This document shows positions 1-9,554 of a DNA stretch of 21,992 nucleotides, piece after piece. Below the pieces are notes generated by a model. The model made no database searches. It saw only the letters and a program-made list of their open reading frames with translations, and had not been told where the DNA came from. Each line of letters begins with the position of its first letter. Position 1 is the stretch's first letter. Origin of the DNA: Dunaliella salina (lineage: Eukaryota > Chlorophyta > Chlorophyceae > Chlamydomonadales > Dunaliellaceae). The position numbers and the translations under genes are program-made. The stretch spans positions 176,212-198,203 of the forward strand of contig MU069544.1 in the NCBI GenBank assembly GCA_002284615.2. Direction: 5' to 3'.

Positions 1-50
1 GAAAACAGGGGTGTGTCATTCAAGATATATGCAACCATTTAGAGCAGAAT

Positions 51-229
51 GGTGCTGCACTGCGGCTCTGTCTGCAAATGTTGTGCTGCATTGTAGCTCT
101 GGCCACAATGTTGTGCTGCACTGCAGCTCTGGCCACAATCTTGTGCTGCACTGCAGCTCTAAACACAGTGTTGTGCGCGTTAAAGGCCTGGCTGCAGTGT
201 GGTGCTGCCTTGTCGTCATGGCTGCAAAT
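51..229. repeat. 30-bp minisatellite, about 6 units
   Basis: Units of 30 bp start at 51, 81, 111, 141, 171 and 200. The core is TTGTGCTGCACTGCAGCTCT followed by a variable 10-bp tail. The middle units are nearly identical, while the first and the last two have decayed. Because 30 is a multiple of three, the array reads as a 10-residue repeat (VVLHCSSGHN) on the plus strand. Nothing suggests it is translated. There are no spacers, so it is not a CRISPR array. Confidence 0.85.
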
Positions 230-297
230 TATCTGCTGCTTTTGAAGTACACAGGCCGAGGCAGCAAAAGGCCTCATAAGGCACATACTGTTGCATA

Positions 298-300
298 CGC

Positions 301-391
<91 letters not shown>
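298..391. repeat. (CA)n microsatellite
   Basis: About 43 uninterrupted CA units follow a short impure start (CGCACACGCACAC). The open frames spelling His-Thr or Cys-Val across it are artefacts of the repeat. Confidence 0.97.
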
Positions 392-392
<1 letters not shown>

Positions 393-671
393 TTTTTGTC
401 GCCATATCCTGCCCTATCGTACTTGAAATTTGTGAGAGATGCAGTTGAGAAAGAGGGAATCAGTCAACTCCTTTTTCACACAAGTGTGTTGTGACGTCTA
501 TAGCAGTTCAAGCACTAAGAAAAAGTTGCAAGGCGAAGACTGGCGAGCATGCATTGGAAAAGACTGGGCAGTCAGCGTTACAAGCTTGTAAGATGACAGA
601 TCAAACGGGTTTTAGATTGAACAGCTCCCCTCATGCTTGTCCGGTTTGCCCAAAACTAGGTCAGCTAAAAA
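392..671. other. Stretch without recognisable gene
   Basis: I see only short open frames with no family resemblance. The only local structure is a small palindrome, ACACAAGTGTGT, near 478-489. Confidence 0.5.
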
Positions 672-763
672 GGTCCGGGGAAGGTGGGGATCGAACCCTG
701 GAGCTCCGGATTTGAGGCAAAAATCCGATCAAAAGTTCGTCATTTTCCCGGTTTGCCCGGACC
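672..763 (-). other. tRNA-like fold, possible tRNA pseudogene or SINE remnant
   Basis: On the minus strand, GGTCCGGG (756-763) can pair with CCCGGACC (672-679), like an acceptor stem. A perfect 7-bp stem with a 7-nt loop (707-727, loop TTGCCTC) looks like an anticodon arm and would present GCC. GGTTCGATCCCC (686-697) matches the pol III B-box consensus. A TTTTT run (minus strand, plus 667-671 AAAAA) lies just beyond the 3' end. Against a real tRNA, the B-box T-stem pairs over only 3 bp, no clear D-arm or A-box is visible, and the span is 92 nt with extra bases between T-arm and acceptor. I call it tRNA-like only. Confidence 0.3.
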
Positions 764-1900
764 CCCCTTCAAAAATTTTCCCAAGTTTTCCGTCATTCAT
801 CATCATATTTGCGGTCGCCGGACGGCATGAATATCCCTGATGAGCCTCCTCATTAATTATGCTGGACCACAAAGGGAGACCTTCAGCCAGACTTTTCGGC
901 TTTCTGCTCAACCTGTAAATGGTCCACGCCAGCCGTTAGCAGATTTTCAAGCTCAGATTAAAAGAGGCGAAGCTGTTGGGCGCAAGTGGGGCCCCTCAAG
1001 CTGAGAGAAGGGAGAGGAGAAGTATAATGTACATTGCATTGCATAAAATAAGGAATAAAAACGACGGGTTACCACCGATCGGACATAGCGAACGCTCCTT
1101 TGACATGCGCAACATTTCCACATAGGACTAAGAAACAGGGGACGCTTTTTCAATCGGATGGAATAATTCCTAACAACCGTGAGAAGCGCACTCTGCTGAG
1201 TCGACACCGAAGCTCCCCTACCCCTCCTAAGTGGACCATCGAGGGTTCAGGATTTGAGACAGAATCGCTACGACTGATCCAATACCAAGATTATGTAATC
1301 AGCACTGAGCTACACACCACCCCATTTACTTTGGACCATGCTGGACTTAAGACACCAAATTGTTTCGAGACTTGTTTAACACTACCCATCCAAATTGGAC
1401 CATCAGCCCTTCAGGACGTTTGGACGGAGTATTGCCTCGAGCATGATTCTATACCAAGATTATGATACCAGAATGATGCTGCGCCGTTGGAACGGAGCTT
1501 TGCACACCCTAGCTCAGCAGGACCAGGGTGCAGCAGCTCAAGTAGTGGTCCTGCTGAACCTGCCAGTTTTTGGCTGTAGGTAACAGCTTGCATAGCTGCC
1601 TTAGCACTGATACACATTCTTGGTATAGCGAAGTCCAATCGTCCTGTCACACTCCTACCATGCAAGCAATTGATCGTTCCCCTCAGCGGCGCAAACTAGT
1701 TTAACCTTCAGCTAGATGGCGGCTCGGTAATGAAGAAACAGGGACCCATGAGACTGGTATCAAAATGATGAGTCTCATCTTGAATTGGGAAAAAGCGAAG
1801 GACACCTTCAGGACAAGCTTGAGGAAAGTTAAAAGCGCCTGGTCCATCTGTACCAACTCTTCCTGCGGTTTAAAAGAGAGAGGAGGCTCCCTTTAAAAAA
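764..1900. other. Stretch without recognisable gene
   Basis: No open frame here resembles a known family. The 14-mer ATACCAAGATTATG occurs twice (1282-1295 and 1451-1464), and TGGACCAT recurs near 1232, 1331 and 1395. This suggests a decayed dispersed or tandem repeat. I see no promoter or RNA gene that I could support. Confidence 0.45.
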
Positions 1901-1912
1901 GGACTTGTTCCT

Positions 1913-2160
1913 GTGAAAAAGTGTTGTATGTTTTGTAAACTGGGATGTAGAGCGTTTTCACTGCCTGTGTATTATCTCCTTTCTTGCCATCTGCCAAACC
2001 TGGATACCGCACTAATGATTGGTCACTTCAGACAAAAAAGTAGAAACGTAAAGCATGGAGTTCCATGTTTCCACACCTTGTCCTTTGTTTTAAGACAATG
2101 CTTCCCATTTTCGCTATGACCGTGTGGTCCTGAAAATCTTGGGTTGGCATCATTTACGGA
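1913..2160 (+). repeat. Possible 3'-tail fragment of the A-F element family
   Basis: GTTTTCACTGCCTG at 1954-1967 recurs exactly at 7893-7906. At the second site it lies just downstream of copy B's nuclease frame, within a pyrimidine-rich tail. Both sites continue with a G/T-A stretch and then a CTCCTTT/CCTTTT-like pyrimidine run. I infer an old 3' end of the same family directly upstream of copy A. Homology is short and the edges are approximate. Confidence 0.35.
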
Positions 2161-2210
2161 AACATAAGAGATCCCTTTAAGGAAAGCAGAAAACTCAATA
2201 CAGAGTACGA

Positions 2211-2922
2211 TTGCACCTCATCACAATTGAAAAGTGGGCCTTGCCCATCTTCCAAAAGTATGAGCTGAAAGTGGCCTATTTAAAGCACTCACCGAGAAGA
2301 ACGACTGTTGCCAGCTCTGCTTGAGCCCATTGAGCAAAGAACACACACAGGAATCTGAATGCTGCGGTGATATGCCCAATTGTGACATCTGCCACCGCAC
2401 ATACTACTGGGGCTGTCCCATAAATGTCAAAGCATGCTCCCAGCATGACCAGTACAAAGCATACCACATGAGCACTGGGACTGCCCTGCAGCCCATCTGT
2501 CAGTCTCCTATAAAGTGGAAAGGTTCAACTCCTTTGAAGAATATGAAATGATCTATGTGGAATGGCACCCAAATGGGAAGCAGCTGACATGTTACAAATG
2601 CACCCAGATCTGCATGCCCGCACGTGCAAGCCTTTGGAGAAGAAAGTCTGGAACAAATAGAAGTTCCCCCGAACAACGAGGTGGACCTGGACAATCCAGT
2701 CAACCAAGGCTTTGAAGGCAATCCTCAGAGCCTGTCTGGCTGAAGCCAGCTCCTCATGGCTCTCAACTACCGGCTGCGGCATTCGCAAGGATTTCACCTT
2801 TGACTTCCAACCTACCAACCCCCAGACAGATATCATGTCAACATGGCAATGTGATATCATTATAAGGAATGTTGACCTCATGAAAGAAACCCTTAAATCT
2901 ACTCAGTTCTCTGTCTAACAGT
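2211..2922 (+). pseudogene. Copy A part 1: PHD finger and linker
   Basis: Pieces in three frames match copy B. The second half of the PHD finger survives as CDICHRTYYWGC (about 2381-2416), but its metal-binding His is replaced by Tyr. Further on, WHPNGKQ-type sequence (2560-2590) corresponds to copy B's W-x-P-S-W-E-P. The segment FDFQPTNPQTDI (about 2799-2835) matches FDMNPTNPQVDI in copy B and is followed by a shared VDL motif. Stops and frameshifts occur throughout, so it cannot make the full protein. The segment ends at the 8-bp duplication flanking the next insertion. Confidence 0.7.
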
Positions 2923-2930
2923 AGAACTGA

Positions 2931-3481
<551 letters not shown>

Positions 3482-3489
3482 AGAACTGA

Positions 3490-4340
3490 TGCATCTGATG
3501 AGGTTACCATGCCGGCGCAAATGCCAGAACTATCCACCTGCTGCATTTACAATGTCAATGGCAAGTGCATTGGTATGCTTACTGTAGACAGGCTAAGCAT
3601 CCTGCTTAAAGCTTATGAAGCAGCCAAAAAGGACGGCATCATGCCACCATCCAGCCACCTATCCAGGATTCTGCAACAGAAATTATGGGATTGCTCTCAC
3701 GTCAAAAGGCTCAATCAAAACACCTCTCCACCAAACATAAAAAAAAAAAACACAACTCCAACATACTTACCTGACCAGTGTGTAACCCTGATCCTGGCTT
3801 GCGTAGACTTTTCTTTTTCTTTTTTTTACATGCTGATCACACCCTTTCACATTCGTCCAGCCCTCCATAAATGGTGCTTGGTCTCAACAGATAGGTTTTC
3901 CAACCCTCTTGAATTTGACGGTACCTTCAACACTTACTTCCCTTACTTCAGAGCAAGCTGCCGTGACCAGGTATTTGGGGTACGCACAAATGCCTTCTCT
4001 GTGCGTTACAATGGCTGATCCTTCTGCCATCCCCCTCATGATGACGAAGTTATGTTTAGGCTCTTGCGCCATGCAGTGCACTCCTCCCTCCAAACCACAC
4101 CACAGAACCAGCTGCCACCTTCATGCTCTTGCCCCACTGGAGAGGCTCCAGCTGCCTGCCGGAAATATTCAATTCCGAAAACCCCAACACTGCTTTGGTA
4201 CCCTTCCTAACCTTACCCTGCCTTCTAATCCCATGCAACTAATCGTTGCCTGGAATCCTAATTCCAGAGAGGTGGTTCATAGTGCTAACAAAAATTGGCT
4301 CAAACTCCTCAGTCGAGATGTTCCAGCTCATTGGCTACCC
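3490..4340 (+). pseudogene. Copy A part 2: linker and methyltransferase-like domain
   Basis: The open frame at 3509-4018 carries CCIYNVNGKCIGMLTVDRL, matching copy B's ACIYSTDGRCKGMLTPERI. A foreign-looking low-complexity patch follows (3740-3835). RPALHKWCLVSTDRFSNPLE then aligns with copy B's AMQKWALVTQEKMASPLD. The methyltransferase-like motifs come next: RDQVFG, then after a stop CHPPHDDE (4025-4048), then in another frame FMLLPHW (about 4117-4140). Copy A is the only copy that keeps the aromatic residue of the L-P-x-W motif. Frameshifts make it non-functional. Confidence 0.7.
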
Positions 4341-4485
4341 TTGCGTACTATTTACAAGTACGACCTAAATGACATCACACATGTCAGTGACTGGAGGATC
4401 ATCATAGCCAAGAAAAGAGACAGGAACAATGAGCCTCCCAAGCACCAGAAACAATACCTGACCCACTTCGCGCCCATGACCATAG

Positions 4486-5736
4486 AAAAATGGGCAACCT
4501 GCCGCCCGAGCTGAGATTGAGTGCGCCTGCTGTAAGATCTGCAACTACAATGGTGGCAAAGAGCCCATAAACTCTGAGCCCCCCTACCCTGACATGTACA
4601 TCTGTGATGTCTGCCACCGAACCTACCACTGGTCCTGCATGAAGGAGCTCGGATATTACTCTGATGCACAAAGACAGGATGTAGACAACAACATTTATTG
4701 GGCCTGCCCTGCATGCAAACCTCTTAGCAATGATGAGAAATTAAAAAGAGAATCAAACTCTTTCAGCAATGAAGTAATTCGCGTTGATTGGGAGCCAAGC
4801 TGGGAACCTGAAGACATCAGGGAAGCTTGGCCCAATTTTCATGAATGCATCCTTGAATTTGAGGCCTGCAAAGATGAACCAGACCTCTCCACTCCAGCTG
4901 CTGACTCTGAGCTAGACAACCTTGTAAGGCAAGGATTTGAAAACTCAGACAGGATAAACACTTGGAAACAAAAATTAGACACGGAACTCCGTAACAAGGC
5001 CACCTTTGACATGAATCCCACAAACCCCCAAGTAGACATTAATGGAACTTGCCGCTGTGAATTCTGGATCACAACAGTTGACCTCACTAGGCCAAAGCTT
5101 AGTAATACAGCAGACCCCCAAACCAGAGCAGATGCTACCCACTCCCCCTCCATGCCACATATACCACCTCTGGTGCTACCACAAGAATATTCCATACAAG
5201 TGGCATGCATTTATAGCACAGACGGAAGATGCAAAGGAATGCTAACCCCTGAGCGCATCAATATTCTCAACACTGCTTTCAACAGAGCCAGAGACAATGG
5301 GATCCACAACACAATCCAACCTCCACCCCAAAGCTTTGCCTCTGAGCTCGTGGGTCTTTTCTCGCGCTCAACCCTTAACAGCAAAACGCAACAAAGTAAG
5401 AAAATCAAAGACTCATACATGCGCATCCTACCAAACCATATCCACACTGCCATGCAGAAATGGGCTCTTGTTACCCAGGAAAAAATGGCTTCTCCCCTGG
5501 ACTACAACCCCTGCCACCTCAGCTACTGGAGTGAACACCCTCGAGATAGGATCTTTGGAGCAACCCACAACAGCCTCTCGTCCAAGTTCTCAGGATTTTC
5601 AAAATGCCATCCTATCTACGATGACGATGTGACGTACCATACTCTCAAACATGCCATTTATTCTGCCATGCAACAAAGCCGCACCACGGCAACCTTCATG
5701 TTCTTACCAAGCTGTGAAGGCCCTAACATAGTATGA
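4486..5736 (+). pseudogene. Copy B: PHD finger plus methyltransferase-like domain
   Basis: This is the longest coherent frame in the window. A C4HC3 PHD finger spans about 4525-4722: CKIC, then CDVC, then H-x2-C in YHWSC, then WACPAC with the usual Trp before the last cysteine pair. The ATG at 4594 lies inside this finger, so it is not the native start. The true 5' end was in another frame (TIEKWA, ending near 4495). Next come a conserved linker (VDWEPSWEPEDI) and CIYSTDGRCKGML. The last domain has YWSEHPRDRIFGA, CHPIYDD (5605-5625) and FMFLPSC. By inference this resembles PCIF1-like adenine methyltransferases (NPPF replaced by CHPIYDD, the LPxW Trp by Cys). PHD fingers usually read histone tails. 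Activity is doubtful. Confidence 0.7.
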
Positions 5737-5827
5737 GCACAAATCCATACTCAAAACCCCTAAATGCCTATCCTCACTTCTATCGCACATTGGGAACCAT
5801 ACCTTTCAACAAATCTCATCTATGCCA

Positions 5828-5845
5828 CCCCCCCCCCCCCCCCNN
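5828..5845. other. Poly(C) run and two undetermined bases
   Basis: Sixteen C residues are followed by NN. This falls between the methyltransferase-like and RNase H segments of copy B, so the frame relation across it cannot be judged. The gap is probably a sequencing failure through the homopolymer. Confidence 0.95.
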
Positions 5846-5866
5846 CTGGCTAAGCCAAGAAATTGA

Positions 5867-6745
5867 CCAGGCCATTCCTGGAGCCTACAAGTAATTGCTG
5901 TTTGGAATACCGCCGCAAGAGTCCGCCTGAATGAGTACAACCCAAATTGGCTCACAGGCCTGAAAGAAGACATCCGTGAGGCAAGTTGGCTGAAAAGAAA
6001 CGTTAGCAATGACTTAATCCTCAATCCCAGACACCCAGAAATTGAAACTGGCTTTAATAAATTTAAAAAGCTACCTTCTGCCCACCAACAAAACTTACAA
6101 AGTACCACGCAAAGCCAACAAAGTTTCTCATCACTCACATCATCCAGCCCTTGCCTGGTACACAAAGTTGAAAACTGGAGAGAATGGGCGTACACGGACG
6201 GCAGCTCCCATGTGCACAATGGTAAACAAGTGATTGGTGCAGGGGTCTACCACCCTGCGAGCGACAGCACCAATCATGTCCAACCAAATGGAGCAGGGAT
6301 CACCCACACCATCACAAGAGCCGAATTGGCGGCAATAGCAGCTGCCATTCTCCTAGGATATCGTTACATTGCCACTGACAGCCTTTGCTCTCTAGAACAG
6401 ATCAGAAAGCAAATACTCTACCCAGAACTTCATCACCAGCATGTCCAGGGCCACATCCTCAAGATAATCATACAACTCATACGCAATACACCTACCCCTA
6501 TTCATTTCTTCAAGTCAAATCTCATGCTGGAATTATTGGCAATGAATGCTCAGATGCCATTGCCAAACACCAGGCCACTCAGAATAATGACGCAGACATA
6601 ACCTTTCCATGTGCAAACCTTGAAGGCAATCCGTTTCATGACACCGCTTGGCTTGGCTTTGAGGAAACTTCCTGCACCCATGCAAATGCTTCTAGACGCC
6701 GTAACCCACCTACCGTAAAGCTCAAACTTCTCCAACCTCCATGAC
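5867..6745 (+). pseudogene. Copy B: RNase H type I domain
   Basis: The frame open from 5867 to 6601 begins with the conserved WNTAARVRLNEYNPNWL segment. It then carries RNase H motifs: YTDGS (Asp at 6197), ITRAELAAI (Glu at 6323) and IATDS (Asp at 6377). After a frameshift near 6515 the last motif continues in the next frame as VKSHAGIIGNECSDAIA (His at 6523, Asp at 6553). All catalytic positions (D-E-D plus H/D) are still present, so decay is fairly recent. In LINE-type elements RNase H removes the RNA template during target-primed reverse transcription. The knuckle and nuclease follow after another frameshift near 6720. Confidence 0.8.
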
Positions 6746-7882
6746 ACTTTACGGAAACACATGCACTCAAAACACAGACTTAGAAAGGCCAACATGAACA
6801 CGGGGTACTACTCTTTCTACCAGAATCTACTCCCCAGCGTCCACAAAAATATCAGCAATTCCTTTTGGACCATGTCTACACTCTCTTTCAAAGTGAAGCA
6901 AGACATTTTTAAATACCGCACAGGTACCCTATTCAATCAAAAACATGCTGTGCGCTTCAAAATTTCCACCAGCCTACAATGTCCCCTTTGTGGGGAACTC
7001 GACAGTGCCCTTTACATCTTATCAGGATGCAAAAATTCTACCATGTCTGGTATGGTAACTGAGCGACACAATATTGCCAGCAGAATCCTCCTAGAAGCCA
7101 TCAGCAAAGGCCATCTTGGGGCAGGTCTTGCCTCCATGGACATTGGCAGAGCAGACCGTCTTGCCTTGCAAGACTTACAGATCCCAAAACATGCTACTAA
7201 TAGGACCCTTCCCAAATATATTTCCCCGCCCCGCTTCCCTGACAAGAATAGATTCACTTCCAGCCGGCCTGATGCTCTATTAGTTGTTCCCCTGAATAGG
7301 GCGCCTAGGTCAAATCCTCGTTATGAATTAAGGAGTACAGGGGGGCACGGGGGGAACAGGGAGGGCTCAGCGCCAGCCACAGCCACTCCACCAACACTCA
7401 AGGCTCGTGACCCCAGTCAGCTCCACCCAGATCAGAGGCACATCCACCTTGTTGAAGTCAAATACTGTGAGGACACCCGGCTGAACAGCCAGCTTGAGGC
7501 CTCCAAGCTGCAGCACCGCAAACTTTGTCGGCATCTTTCTGGGGCCTCAGCTCAAGTCACCCTCCATACTATCCTGCTAGGTGTGGGAGGAGTCATCTAT
7601 ACCCCTCATACATTGGAGCCTCTTAAGGAGCTTGGTCTTGACACTTTCAAGGCCACTAAGCTTGTTCGGAAGCTTCATGCTCATTCTGTCATGTATGCCT
7701 ACAAACTTGCCGGCACCAGACGCGCTCTTGAGAAAAGTCTCTTCAACTCTCAACAAGGTCAGGCACGGCACGGGATACTGCTAGTAACCCACCTGATCCC
7801 CACTAACTTTCTTCTTCTGCTTTCTTTTGGTGAAGTAGATGCATGGTGCCTCGGCCCTAGGTATCCCCTTTTCCTTAATTGA
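6716..7882 (+). pseudogene. Copy B: zinc knuckle and PD-(D/E)XK endonuclease
   Basis: The frame enters upstream of the first ATG (6761), since LHDTLRKHMH at about 6731 belongs to it. The CCHC knuckle is CPLC (6980-6991) and a final Cys near 7028, but its His position is Tyr (7013); copy E keeps His there. A conserved block NSTMSGMVTERHN follows. The nuclease core is RPDALLV (Pro-Asp at 7268-7273) and HLVEVKYCED (Glu 7454, Lys 7460), the P-D...E-x-K pattern of restriction-like endonucleases that R2- and Dualen-type LINEs use to nick the target. A conserved tail LGVGGVIYTPHTLEPLKELGL ends near 7640. The last 40 or so residues are probably read-through into the 3' tail. Confidence 0.75.
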
Positions 7883-7974
7883 TGTGGGGAGTGTTTTCAC
7901 TGCCTGCGTAGTTTTCCTTTTCTCTTTTTCCTTTTCATATCTTTGCGCCTTCCAAATCCTGCCAGGCCACTGCA

Positions 7975-8617
7975 TACCCACCAGAACCTAGCATTTAACA
8001 CTTGGAAAAAGAAATCCAAATCACTTCCCCTTGACTTCCATAGCTGCTTACACGAGTGCCCTCAAGCAGGAGCAGCCTTCCTTCCTGCCAACTACAAGAA
8101 AATGCTCACACCTGAAATTAAGGACTGGAGAAATATCACGTACACAGATGCCATTGTCATTAAACGCCACAAGGATGATTCTCCACCACTCTCTGGTTCA
8201 GGCGTTTACAAACCAGGAGGAAACATTTCTTCATCCTCCCAACACTTGCAGCTGCACATAAAAACCAATGGTCATGGGCATACCAACACCATTACCAGAG
8301 CAGAACTTGCAGCCATCCTTGTGGCACCTGCACACAGAGATCATCCATGCTATATAATCCATATTGCAGCATTGGCCCCACCCTATCCGTTTCTACAAAG
8401 CCAAAGCCCACTCTGGCACAATAGGCAACGAGGGGGCTGACGTCTGCACTCACACACAGCAGCTCTCACGGACACCACAGACATGGTACTTCCAGATGCC
8501 AGGGACCCACTCCACAATTTCTACTGGCTCTCACGCACAAAATAATGGCATGCACCGCTCCCATCCAATATCTCACCAATCTCAATGACAAACTTAAAGA
8601 ACACATGCACAAAATGC
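7975..8617 (+). pseudogene. Copy C: RNase H fragment
   Basis: An open frame covers 7943-8440. ITYTDAI carries the first catalytic Asp (about 8147), but the usual Gly-Ser after it is replaced. NTITRAELAAIL (about 8285-8320) carries the Glu. The third Asp region is scrambled. The last motif, KAHSGTIGNEGADV (about 8399-8442), continues in another frame. Stops follow. The segment ends at the 9-bp duplication flanking the MITE. Confidence 0.7.
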
Positions 8618-9205
8618 CAGAGGTGGGCGATGAAGGCCTCAATAGGGGTACTTTGGAAATGTTCCCTTGGTAAGGTGGCCCCACTTGGCACTTTTTGTGC
8701 TTGGCATCAAATGGTCGTACCCTATTTTTTGAGTAGGCACTCACCATACCTGACCAGCCAGAGCACCAAAATAAGTGACTTTTAGTGATTTGGAGTCCTT
8801 GTAATAAAAGAATATCATTACAAAAAAAATTGGAGTGACAAGACCCAGTGGTTGGTCATATACTGAATTTGAGCCGTTTCCCTATAAAAAAAAATCCAGC
8901 ACTAGGGGTGCCAAAAAGGTCAATTTTTGACCTCCTTCATTCCTACTTCTGAATATGCGGGATGTTAGCATATCATATAAGGGTTATCAAAAAAATATTT
9001 TGGGGGTAAAAAGTGGTCCTAGGGTGGAGCTCTTAGCCATTTTAGGGTGATCTGAGGCCAGGAGAGTGATCTGGGGCCCTCCGATTTTCTCCATTTTTTG
9101 GTGAACATAGTTTTCTTTGGTATTATAATGGCTGTCATGGTCAGGTTTGGAAAGTGATGGTGGGAAAGAACATTTTCAGCGATTTGGGCCCGTTGCCCAC
9201 CTCTG
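8618..9205. mobile_element. 588-bp MITE, hAT-like ends
   Basis: The terminal inverted repeats are CAGAGGTGGGC (8618-8628) and GCCCACCTCTG (9195-9205), with partial matching continuing inward. ACAAAATGC flanks both sides directly (8609-8617 and 9206-9214). The ends resemble hAT elements (CAGNGGTGGGCA), but hAT duplications are normally 8 bp and this one is 9. No transposase frame is present. The interior is AT-rich with A runs and holds a perfect hairpin at 8917-8933 (AGGTCAA/TTGACCT). It interrupts the RNase H/knuckle region of copy C and is therefore younger. Confidence 0.85.
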
Positions 9206-9500
9206 ACAAAATGCACAGGCTTGGCTCTGCTGATACTTCTGGCTACCACTACAACAGATGGCAGAACCTCAACTCTGCCCTGCCATCCGTTTCCCCAACC
9301 ACCACAGTCAGCATTCAAGCGACATTACAGTCCAAACTGTCAACTTGCTAACAAGGAGATCAGCAATTCTTCCTGGAAAAATCCTGAGATTACCCTGAGA
9401 CAGCAAAAGTACAAGTCTACGCTGGATAAGATCCAGCGTGCATTGAGGAAAGACCCAACAGTCAGCGCTGTCCCTGACCGTGATCCTCACCAGTATCTAA
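9206..9500 (+). pseudogene. Copy C: segment after the MITE
   Basis: MHRLGSADTSGYHYNRWQNLNS (9212-9270) continues the family sequence (copy B: MHSKHRLRKANMNTGYYSFYQNL). Farther on, ISNSSW at about 9360 recalls copy B's ISNSFW, after which similarity fades. A short frame to 9505 has no recognisable domain. Confidence 0.5.
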
Positions 9501-9554
9501 GCTAGAAACTGGGGAGATAATCAATGGGGGTCCGGTGGGTTATCGGCCATCCGT

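Larger units (their letters stand above)
4340..7960 (+). mobile_element. Element copy B, most complete family member
   Basis: About 3.6 kb covers, in order: basic linker (DWRIIIAKKRDRN), PHD finger, conserved linker, methyltransferase-like domain, RNase H, CCHC knuckle, PD-(D/E)XK nuclease and a pyrimidine-rich 3' tail that shares a 14-mer with 1954-1967. The reading frame changes near 4490, 5730, 6515 and 6720, so it is a pseudogene. No reverse transcriptase or AP-endonuclease motif is present between its ends. Copy A lies immediately upstream and copy C immediately downstream, in the same orientation. I saw no target duplication for this copy. Confidence 0.75.
7975..9500 (+). mobile_element. 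Element copy C, 5'-truncated, interrupted by a MITE
   Basis: This copy begins in the linker before RNase H and runs through RNase H into the region before the zinc knuckle. It is split by the 588-bp MITE at 8618-9205. If the MITE and one target duplication are ignored, the reading EHMHKMHRL matches KHMHSKHRL of copy B. The distal part (9350-9480, ISNSSW...) resembles copy B's ISNSFW only loosely. The knuckle and nuclease are missing. Copy D/E ends tail-to-tail with it near 9555. Confidence 0.65.

Noticed and set aside
51..229. CRISPR-like array of 30-bp repeats
   Set aside because: Units are contiguous with no unique spacers, no leader and no cas genes. The same reasoning applies to the 31-bp array at 20579-20855.
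291..494. Open frames of His-Thr and Cys-Val repeats across the (CA)n tract
   Set aside because: They are produced by the dinucleotide repeat in every frame and have no domain or conserved flanks.
4594..5736. Intact 380-residue protein starting at 4594
   Set aside because: That ATG is inside the PHD finger, between its first and second cysteine pairs. Homologous sequence continues upstream in this and another frame.
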